Assembly (NCBI GenBank): GCA_007134485.1
Contig: SLKT01000113.1
Span: forward strand, 1 to 43,970
Direction: 5' to 3'
Origin: Wenzhouxiangella sp.
Lineage (GTDB): Bacteria; Pseudomonadota; Gammaproteobacteria; Xanthomonadales; Wenzhouxiangellaceae
DNA: 43,970 nucleotides
Below are positions 1-6,151 of the stretch, in pieces. The position numbers and the translations under genes were made by a program. How positions within the stretch are numbered: the first letter of the stretch is position 1; every line of letters starts with the position of its first letter. The notes under the pieces are model-generated. The model saw only the letters and a list, made by a program, of their open reading frames with translations, ran no database searches and was not told where the DNA came from.

Positions 1-268
1 TAGCCGCAAGGCAGGGCTCGCCGGGAATGGCAGCGCCCTTGCCAAGAGGCCTAACGCCGCGGATGAGCGCTTTCCGGCTCGCCCTTCGGGAGCGCGTCTG
101 AGTCGACATTACGGCGTTGCAATCCTTGTAAAGGGCATGCCATTCACTGCGGATTGCGCCTTGTACTGTCGACTCAGTCACGCTCTGAATGTTACAAAAT
201 GAGTGACGGGGTACACTAGCCTTCTTGCCTTCGGCAAACGCACTAAAGGTGGCGTGATCGGGAATCAT
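1..268 (-). CDS. Possible partial ORF running off the window edge (doubtful)
   Basis: An open frame begins with ATG at 268-266, overlaps the methyltransferase stop as ATGA and stays open for 89 codons to the edge of the window. A purine-rich AAGGAAGG lies directly before the ATG, which is closer than a normal ribosome binding site. The predicted product starts MIPDHATFSAF and becomes very Arg/Ala-rich, and I recognise no family. The same DNA holds an 80-base imperfect hairpin (98-177), so this could be a structured repeat that is open by chance. The overlap favours coding; the composition and the hairpin argue against it. Confidence 0.3.
   Translation of the reverse strand, partial: MIPDHATFSAFAEGKKASVPRHSFCNIQSVTESTVQGAIRSEWHALYKDCNAVMSTQTRSRRASRKALIRGVRPLGKGAAIPGEPCLAA
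98..177. repeat. Imperfect long inverted repeat (about 28-bp arms)
   Basis: The left arm (98-125) begins CTGAGTCGACA and ends GCAATCC. The right arm (151-177) begins GGATTGC and ends TGTCGACTCAG. Small bulges separate the two paired blocks, and GGCATGCC lies in the loop. A second pair, AACGCCG (53-59) and CGGCGTT (112-118), links this hairpin to the sequence on its left. No T-run follows on either strand, so it does not look like a simple terminator. Confidence 0.6.
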
Positions 269-924
269 CCTTCCTTTAATCCGCCGTAGAGAGAAAGCGT
301 TCCCAGCGGGGTCGCGAACCGACGTCGTTCGCTGACCGAAACAAATCCGGCCCCGATGAGTATTGGCAGGAACTTGCCCTGAACATGATCGGCGGTGCGA
401 TCAAAGCCGTCCAATAGTTGTACCGGCAGGAATACCATTCGCATCAGGCCATTGCTGGCCTGTCCCCAGTCTGCGATATGGAGTTGGCCTCCAGGCTTGA
501 GTATTCGAAGCGCCTCACGTGCGACTTGAACCTTGTCTTCACCGAGGAGGTGGTGAAAGAACAAGGTGGAAAGTACTCGATCTGCGTGGCCCTGGGGCAG
601 TGGAATTGCCTGGGCCAGCGCGTGGTGGAAGCGTATATCAAGGTGGGCGCGTTTCGCCTTGCGACGGGCAACGGCCAGAATCTGTTCATCACCGTCAATA
701 CCGATGACCTCTGTATCCGGAAACTGCTGCTTGACGGCGATGGCCAGCGTCCCGGTACCACAACCCAGGTCGACAATGACTTGTCCGGGTTCGATGCCTG
801 CCTGTTCAATTAGCGCCTTTTTGAAGGCGCGCTCCCTTACCAGCAAGCGTACGATCAGGTCGTAGGCCGGGGTCAACCAGCGGTACCGCAAGGCGCGCAG
901 GTAGTTGCTTGAAAGATTGGTCAT
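265..924 (-). CDS. Class I SAM-dependent methyltransferase (UbiE-like), 219 aa
   Basis: This is a Rossmann-fold methyltransferase. Motif I is VDLGCGTGTLAIAV (about residues 50-65), followed by the acidic ribose-binding stretch VIGIDGD, a post-I segment AIPLPQGHADRVLS and RILKPGGQLHIADWG, the usual motif III region of UbiE/methyltransferase-11 proteins. The substrate cannot be read from sequence. I chose the ATG at 924 because it overlaps the stop of the upstream two-helix membrane protein as ATGA, which suggests translational coupling; an ATG ten codons upstream is open but would overlap that gene further. It lies at the downstream end of the copper locus on the same strand, so it could methylate a metal- or stress-related substrate, but this is only context. 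Confidence 0.85.
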   Translation of the reverse strand: MTNLSSNYLRALRYRWLTPAYDLIVRLLVRERAFKKALIEQAGIEPGQVIVDLGCGTGTLAIAVKQQFPDTEVIGIDGDEQILAVARRKAKRAHLDIRFHHALAQAIPLPQGHADRVLSTLFFHHLLGEDKVQVAREALRILKPGGQLHIADWGQASNGLMRMVFLPVQLLDGFDRTADHVQGKFLPILIGAGFVSVSERRRFATPLGTLSLYGGLKEG

Positions 925-1175
925 TGCCTTCTGATCCGGCAGTCGGGATTGCACTGACTGTCACACTCCAGGCAGCGGCAGGCATACGCAGCAGCTTCAA
1001 CCAGCAGAATGCCCACAAGGATGAAGAACACCAGGGCGGTGTGGCCGATCAGCATGTGTTCGATGCTGCGATTCATCAACATGCCATCGGCAATCACTGT
1101 CAACAGCAACAAGGTTAGAAGTATGTGCGCGTAAATCCGGTATTTCTCGATCCAGGCCTTGAGTAAAGTCTTCAT
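921..1175 (-). CDS. Small two-helix membrane protein with Cys-rich C-terminus, 84 aa
   Basis: The product has two hydrophobic helices (about residues 17-34 and 43-64) joined by a short loop. A tail of about 20 residues carries five cysteines (C66, C68, C71, C75, C79) in a CxCxxCxxxCxxxC pattern. I do not recognise a family. The cysteine spacing could bind a soft metal or form disulfides. It sits between the AraC regulator and the methyltransferase on the same strand, and its stop codon overlaps the methyltransferase start, so the two are probably co-translated. The copper context makes a metal-binding role reasonable but unproven. Confidence 0.65.
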   Translation of the reverse strand: MKTLLKAWIEKYRIYAHILLTLLLLTVIADGMLMNRSIEHMLIGHTALVFFILVGILLVEAAAYACRCLECDSQCNPDCRIRRQ

Positions 1176-1242
1176 GAGCTCTCCAGTAGATGTGACGCAG
1201 AGTCATGATGTCGGATCGACCCGAGTGTTGGCTTGAACGTAC

Positions 1243-1998
1243 TTACTGATGGATGCTCATGGCCGGAAGTATTTCAGAGGGAGCGATGCCGAAATGCCGG
1301 CGCATCGTGCGGCTCAGGTGAGCGGCATCCGAGAACCCCGCCGCATGGGCCGCTTCGGTCAGATTCTGTCCCGCACTCACTTTTTGCAGTGCCTGTCTCA
1401 ATCTGAGCCAGCGCAGATACGGGCGCAACGGCATGGAAGTGAGCTCACGGAACAAATACGAAAAGCGGCTGGGTGACAGTGCTGCCTCGTTGGCCAGGTC
1501 GGCCAGTCTGAGGTCTTGATGACAACGAAGGGGCAGGGTGTCAATCAGCGCCTGGACTCGTTCGGCTCCCGGTGAACCTGGACGATCTTCGAGACGACAA
1601 GATTGAAGGAGCACGGCAAGCACTGACTTCGGCGGACCGGGCTCGGAAAGCCACGCCTCGGGAGCCCAGGCTAGATTCAGTGCTTCGGCCTGACTGGGTT
1701 CAAGTACCCAGCAGGAATCGGACAGGTCGCCGCTCAGACATTGACCGGCCGTCGATTGTGCGTCGATGAACAGCAACCGCAGCGGATGGGAATCGTGCAT
1801 GAGCCTGTGCCGAGTGTCGGCGCCGACCAGCAGGGCTGGGGCATTGTGTAATATCCCATCGATTTCCATTCTCACCACGCCGCCGGGACTCAACGAGAGT
1901 TGAATAGCGTGGTGGGAATGTGCACTGTTGTCACCACTGGGTCCTTCATAAGCAACCCAACCGTTGCCCATCACCAGTTTTCCTGACCATTGATTCAT
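1243..1998 (-). CDS. AraC-family transcriptional regulator, 251 aa
   Basis: The C-terminal ~100 residues form the AraC/XylS double helix-turn-helix: LRLADLANEAALSPSRFSYL for the first helix pair, and LTEAAHAAGFSDAAHLSRTM followed by HFGIAPSEI for the second. The N-terminal half is short and His-rich near residues 27-30 (HSHH), like a small cupin sensor. Co-directional with copA, 101 bases downstream of its stop codon, it may be read with the copper genes or on its own. Its targets are unknown; control of the copper locus is a guess from position. The start is the first ATG, preceded by GATGAGGC. Confidence 0.88.
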   Translation of the reverse strand: MNQWSGKLVMGNGWVAYEGPSGDNSAHSHHAIQLSLSPGGVVRMEIDGILHNAPALLVGADTRHRLMHDSHPLRLLFIDAQSTAGQCLSGDLSDSCWVLEPSQAEALNLAWAPEAWLSEPGPPKSVLAVLLQSCRLEDRPGSPGAERVQALIDTLPLRCHQDLRLADLANEAALSPSRFSYLFRELTSMPLRPYLRWLRLRQALQKVSAGQNLTEAAHAAGFSDAAHLSRTMRRHFGIAPSEILPAMSIHQ

Positions 1999-2099
1999 GC
2001 CTCATCCATGGAGGTTCAAGGTGGGAAAGAAGAAATGTTGACTGAGCTGCCTGCCAAGGCCGGACCCTTCATGATCATTCCTGCGTCGTGTCAGACGGC

Positions 2100-4367
2100 T
2101 CAAGTTTCGACCACGATCCTTGCACGCTTCAGCAACGTTGAGTTGCCGATCACCGAGAGCGAACTGGTCACCATCGCGATCACCCCGATCATCGGGTGGA
2201 GTAACCCGATGGCGGCAATGGGAATGGCCGCGACGTTGTAGCCGAACGCCCAGTAAAGGTTCTCGACAATCTTGCGGAATGTGGCCTTGGACAGGCGGAT
2301 GGCTTCGACGACCTTGGTCAGCTCACCGGAAACCAGGGTCACGTCGGCCGCCTCGATGGCGACATCGGCGCCTGCGCCGATGGCGATGCCCACATTGGCC
2401 TGCTTGAGCGCCGGGGCGTCGTTGATGCCGTCGCCGACCATGGCCACGTGGTCCCCGTAGCGCTCCTGCAGCTTGCGGATTTCGTCGACCTTGCCTTCGG
2501 GCAGCACCCCGGCCAGTACCTCGTCGATGCCAACTTCTTCAGCCACTGCTTTGGCTGCACGTTCGTTGTCGCCGGTCACCATGGCCACCTTCAGCCCGAG
2601 TTCGTGCATCGCATCGATGGCCGATTTCGAATCCGACTTGATGGCATCGGCCACGGCCACGATGCCGATGGCCTTGCCATCGGCGGCGACCAGGACGGCG
2701 GTTCGTCCCTTTTCTTCCAATTCGGCAAGCGCCTCGTCCAGCGCTTCCAGATCGGTGATGTTCGATTCGGCAAGCAGGCGGCGGTTGCCAATCAGGATTT
2801 TGCGATCGTCCACCATCCCCTCGACCCCGCGCGCGGTCACCGACTTGAACGACTCGACTTCACCGAATTGCACCTCGCGATGCCGGGCGCCGTCGACCAC
2901 GGCCCGGGCCAGTGGGTGCTCGGACGCATTCTCCACCGCCGCGGCCAGTGCCAGTACATCGTCTTCGCCATGACCGTCGGCGGCAACCACCTCGGTCAGT
3001 TCCGGTTCGCCCCGGGTAATGGTGCCGGTCTTGTCGAGCACCACCATGCGGATGTTCTTCAATGTCTGGATGGCCTCGCCCGAGCGGATCAGCACGCCGC
3101 GCTCGGCGCCAAGGCCCGAACCGACCATCAGCGCGGTCGGCGTGGCCAGGCCCAGGGCGCAGGGGCAGGCGATAACCAGCACGGCGATGGCGGCCAGCAG
3201 CGCCAGAATGACCGGCCCGGCGGTTGGATCAACCCATGGCAGAAAACCGGCGCCCCATTCCAGAATCGGGCGCATTGGTTCGGCAAAGAGCAGCCAGGCG
3301 CCGAAACTGGCCAGGGCGATGACGATCACCACCGGGACAAAGCGGGCGGTGACCCGATCGGCAAACTCCTGGATGGGCACCTTGGACGACTGCGCTTCCT
3401 CGACCAGCTTGATGACCTGTGACAGGAACGTATCGGCGCCGATGCGTGTGGCCTTGACCTTGAGCCGGCCTTCGGCATTGATCGTTGCACCCAGGACTTC
3501 ATCCCCGGGTTGCTTGCTGACCGGAATGGACTCGCCGGTGGCGATGGATTCGTCGATGTGGCTTTCGCCCTCGACAATTTCGCCGTCAGTGGGAATCTTG
3601 TCGCCGGGTCGCACGATCATGATGTCACCGGCTTGCAGCTCCTTGACCGGCACTTCGACTTCCTCGCCGTCGCGCTCTACACGGGCGGTTTTCGCGCTCA
3701 GGGTGAGCAGTTTCTTGATCGCTTGCGACGCGCGTCCCTTGGCCTTGTTTTCGAGGTAGCGGCCAAGAATGTGGAACGTCATGATGGTTGCCGCCATCTC
3801 AATGAACGAGGTCATGGGGAAGAAGAACCCCACCAGGCCGATCAGGTAGGGCGGCAGCGAACCCATGGAGATCAGCACGTCCATATTGGCGGTACGGTTG
3901 GTCAGCGAACGCCAGGCCGAGACATGGGTAGCCCAACCACCGTAGAGGAAGACGACCGGAAAGGCGAGAACGGCGATGATGGCCAGATAGCCGGGAATTG
4001 GCTGCCAGAACATGTGTGGCATCATCAGGATCATGATGATGGTGGTGGGAATGGCCGCGATCACGAAACGACGCCAGGCCCGCTTCAGGTAAACCTCCTC
4101 GGCATCGTCCCGGTCATTCGTATCGTCTTCGGTGCGAACCGATGTAACCTCGTAGCCGGCTTTCTCCACCGCTTGTTGAATCTCGTCGGCGCCTGTGAGG
4201 TCCGGATCAAATTCAACGGTTGCCTTGTGACTGGAGATACTGGTCTTGATCGATTCGATTCCGTCGAGGCGCTCGATCGACTTGCGCACAATACCGGCAC
4301 AGTGATCCGAACCCATCCCGGGGACGGTCATTTCAATCCTGGTGTGTTTGTTCGCTTTGTCGTCCAT
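2100..4367 (-). CDS. copA: Copper-translocating P1B-type ATPase (CopA-like), 755 aa
   Basis: This inner-membrane pump would export Cu+ (or Ag+) from the cytoplasm using ATP. Visible hallmarks are one N-terminal HMA domain (about residues 11-77), TGES (277-280), the ion-binding CPC in a membrane helix (401-403), the phosphorylation site DKTGT (D445), SEHPLARAV in the nucleotide domain, GDGINDAP, a helix with FGYN, and a last helix with MVTSSLSVIGN. CPC plus YN plus M..SS is the Cu+-ATPase (P1B-1) signature. The HMA metal site is odd: GMGSDHC has Ser where the first Cys of GMxCxxC should be, leaving only C23. AAGGAG stands before the start at 4367. No CueR-type palindrome was found in the 115 bases upstream, so it may be read through from the cus genes. 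Confidence 0.95.
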   Translation of the reverse strand: MDDKANKHTRIEMTVPGMGSDHCAGIVRKSIERLDGIESIKTSISSHKATVEFDPDLTGADEIQQAVEKAGYEVTSVRTEDDTNDRDDAEEVYLKRAWRRFVIAAIPTTIIMILMMPHMFWQPIPGYLAIIAVLAFPVVFLYGGWATHVSAWRSLTNRTANMDVLISMGSLPPYLIGLVGFFFPMTSFIEMAATIMTFHILGRYLENKAKGRASQAIKKLLTLSAKTARVERDGEEVEVPVKELQAGDIMIVRPGDKIPTDGEIVEGESHIDESIATGESIPVSKQPGDEVLGATINAEGRLKVKATRIGADTFLSQVIKLVEEAQSSKVPIQEFADRVTARFVPVVIVIALASFGAWLLFAEPMRPILEWGAGFLPWVDPTAGPVILALLAAIAVLVIACPCALGLATPTALMVGSGLGAERGVLIRSGEAIQTLKNIRMVVLDKTGTITRGEPELTEVVAADGHGEDDVLALAAAVENASEHPLARAVVDGARHREVQFGEVESFKSVTARGVEGMVDDRKILIGNRRLLAESNITDLEALDEALAELEEKGRTAVLVAADGKAIGIVAVADAIKSDSKSAIDAMHELGLKVAMVTGDNERAAKAVAEEVGIDEVLAGVLPEGKVDEIRKLQERYGDHVAMVGDGINDAPALKQANVGIAIGAGADVAIEAADVTLVSGELTKVVEAIRLSKATFRKIVENLYWAFGYNVAAIPIAAIGLLHPMIGVIAMVTSSLSVIGNSTLLKRARIVVET

Positions 4368-4482
4368 ACTCGATAGCTCCTTGGCGGGTCTCGCGCAGGA
4401 AAGTCAGGTGTTGCATGATCACCAGTACGTAGCAAATCGCCTAATTTCGGCGCGGGGTGTAGCAACAATCGGATTGACGATT

Positions 4483-4803
4483 TCACTCCTCACCTTTGAT
4501 TACCTCGCGTCGATCTCGAATCCGTACGAGCTTGTCCACGGGTGAAATTGCGACGATACCGTCACCAGCCATCCCGGTATGAGCCGATTCCACGATGATA
4601 TCGGCAACCTCTTGGGCCCTGGCGGTGAAGATTTCGATCCTTGAATAGGGGACCTTCCAATCCGGTTTGAAGAAGTTCTTGTAGTCGCCATAGCCCTTCA
4701 CCGCCGTGACCGAGATTCCTCGGATATTGGCCTTGACAAGGGCCTCTTCGACTGTCTCCAGGTAGCTGTGTCGGACAATCGCATGGACCTTTTGAATCGC
4801 CAT
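4483..4803 (-). CDS. PII-like signalling protein of the metal-efflux-associated type, 106 aa
   Basis: This is a PII-fold protein: VHAIVRHSYLETVEEAL at the N-terminus, a VKGYGDY entry to the T-loop, and the B-loop TGMAGDG (76-82) followed by a basic RIRDR stretch that in PII proteins contacts nucleotide phosphates. The T-loop (about 38-52) is shorter than in GlnB/GlnK and lacks the TELYRGAEY segment with the modifiable tyrosine. PII-like proteins beside CusA-type efflux genes are a known but poorly understood subgroup (sometimes called PII-NG). It lies 14 bases after the DUF411 gene and has a strong AGGAGG. It probably binds a nucleotide and tunes a neighbouring transporter; the partner is not known. 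Confidence 0.85.
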   Translation of the reverse strand: MAIQKVHAIVRHSYLETVEEALVKANIRGISVTAVKGYGDYKNFFKPDWKVPYSRIEIFTARAQEVADIIVESAHTGMAGDGIVAISPVDKLVRIRDRREVIKGEE

Positions 4804-4817
4804 GTTTCCTCCTGTGA

Positions 4818-5354
4818 CTAGTGTCGTGACGGATAGTGGTTGTACACGCTGGTATTGCCCTGATGGTCGACCAGGTACACGTCAAAGGCCTGACGGCGGT
4901 TGCCTTGCTCCATGCCCGGCGAGCCGATCGGCATGCCCGGGACGGTCAGGCCGCGGGCATCTGGGCGTTTGGTCAGCAGGCTCTTGATATCTTCGAAGGG
5001 TACGTGGCCCTCTATGAAGTAACCGGCGGTCTTCGCGGTGTGACATGAGCCCATGGCCGGCGGCACGCCCAATTCTTCCTTGATGGGGTGCAGGCTCTCG
5101 ACTTCGCGGATTTCCACTTCGAAGCCGGCCTGTTCGGACAGCTCTGCCCAGACAGTGCAGCAGCCGCACCATGGGGTCATGTAGACCACCATGGGTTCAT
5201 CAACGGTCTCGATTTTGGCCTCGATCGAATTATGAACGCCGTTCTTGCTTGCCGGTGCTGTCGATTGGGCTTGGTCGGGTGAGGGCGAGCAGGCCGCAAG
5301 CAGGGCAATGGCAAAAACGATCGACATTGAGTTAATGGTGGTGTGTGTGTTCAT
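4818..5354 (-). CDS. DUF411 metal-binding lipoprotein, 178 aa
   Basis: This DUF411-family protein is found with copper resistance genes. With the start at 5354 the N-terminus reads as a lipoprotein signal with lipobox LAAC (C22). The DUF411 core has TPWCGCC (C63, C65, C66), then GSCHT (C104), GYFIEGHVPF, and a GLTVPGMPIGSPGME Met-rich loop; these Cys and Met residues are likely Cu+ ligands. The gene overlaps the cytochrome c stop by 23 bases; a second ATG at 5327 would remove the overlap but shortens the signal to MSIVFAIALLAAC with no positive charge. GGAG precedes the 5354 start. The reading frame stays open further upstream only because of the low-complexity His-codon DNA. Confidence 0.85.
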   Translation of the reverse strand: MNTHTTINSMSIVFAIALLAACSPSPDQAQSTAPASKNGVHNSIEAKIETVDEPMVVYMTPWCGCCTVWAELSEQAGFEVEIREVESLHPIKEELGVPPAMGSCHTAKTAGYFIEGHVPFEDIKSLLTKRPDARGLTVPGMPIGSPGMEQGNRRQAFDVYLVDHQGNTSVYNHYPSRH

Positions 5355-6147
5355 GATGGCTGTGCTCCGTGTCGTGATCGTTTTCATCGTGGTGGTGATG
5401 ATGACGATGATTTTCGCCATGACTGTCATGGCCTTCGTTGCCATGTTCCTGATCGTGGTCATGATGATGTTCATGATCTTCCGCATGATGGTGGCCGTTG
5501 TCGTGATCATGTTCATGGTCTTCAGCATTGCCATGATGGTGCTCGTGGTCATGATCATGGTCGTGCTCATGCTCATGTTCATGATCATCGTCATGATGAT
5601 GGTGATGATGTTCCACACCGGCTTCCCGGGCCGCGGCCAGCAAGTTGGCGTAATCGTCATCGGCAAAGTCGGGGAAGCGGGTCATCAGGGCAACCACGGG
5701 CAGAAGTTCATCATCGCTGTGGGTCGGACCCCAGGCCGGCATGCCGGTCATGCGGATGCCGTGTTTCGTGACCCAGAACAGTTCTTCGGGCGATCGCTTG
5801 CGCGCCGATTCGGCCAGGTCGGGTGCCGGTGGGTTGAGGCCCTGGGCCATGGCAGTGGGAGAGCCGCCGGGCGGGGTGTGACAGGCCGCGCACATGTCCT
5901 CGAACCCGACCACGGCCTCGTGGAGCAGGTCGGTATCGGTCAAGTCTGGCAGTAGCGGGCTGATGTCGCGGGCCTGGCGCGCCACCGAGTTGACGCGAAC
6001 CGTCTCGAGCACCCGGTCGGTGACTGGCCAATGTGTGCCATCAGCCGAAACATCCATGCGCCCGGACAAGGCAACGGCCCAATATGTGAGACAGGCGACG
6101 ATAAATATGATCAACAGCGTGATCAGGGCATGCTTGATAAAAGTCAT
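5332..6147 (-). CDS. Membrane-anchored monohaem cytochrome c with a giant His-rich tail, 271 aa
   Basis: An N-terminal helix (about 7-27) anchors the protein. A periplasmic class I cytochrome c domain follows, with haem motif CAACH (C86, C89, H90) and a likely Met ligand in RMTGMPAWG (M133 or M136). From residue 180 to the end (271) the chain is low-complexity His/Asp/Glu: I count 44 His in 92 residues, starting with six in a row and ending HEHTHHH. Such a tail should bind many divalent or copper ions. The gene starts 4 bases after cusA stops and overlaps the DUF411 start, so it is inside the copper operon. The cytochrome could oxidise Cu+ or carry electrons for a copper enzyme, with the tail as metal buffer; that is inference. 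Confidence 0.88.
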   Translation of the reverse strand: MTFIKHALITLLIIFIVACLTYWAVALSGRMDVSADGTHWPVTDRVLETVRVNSVARQARDISPLLPDLTDTDLLHEAVVGFEDMCAACHTPPGGSPTAMAQGLNPPAPDLAESARKRSPEELFWVTKHGIRMTGMPAWGPTHSDDELLPVVALMTRFPDFADDDYANLLAAAREAGVEHHHHHHDDDHEHEHEHDHDHDHEHHHGNAEDHEHDHDNGHHHAEDHEHHHDHDQEHGNEGHDSHGENHRHHHHHDENDHDTEHSHHEHTHHH

Positions 6148-6151
6148 GGGA

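Noticed and set aside
2448-3422. Long plus-strand ORF opposite copA (324 aa), and similar ones opposite cusA (6950-7924), mfd (32467-33588) and pheT (40536-41543)
   Set aside because: They are antisense to genes with clear motifs, show no family features, and follow from high GC content in the third codon position.
4368-4482. CueR/CusR operator upstream of copA
   Set aside because: I looked for an ACCTTCC/GGAAGGT-type dyad in the gap and found none.
5355-5666. Upstream extension of the DUF411 frame
   Set aside because: It is an out-of-frame reading of the His-rich tail (Met/Thr/Ile repeats); the lipoprotein signal starts at 5354 or 5327.
5245-5955. Plus-strand ORF of Met/Val/Ile-rich repeats opposite the His-rich tail
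   Set aside because: It is the complement of His/Asp codon repeats; ATGATGGTC-type low complexity makes any frame look open and hydrophobic.
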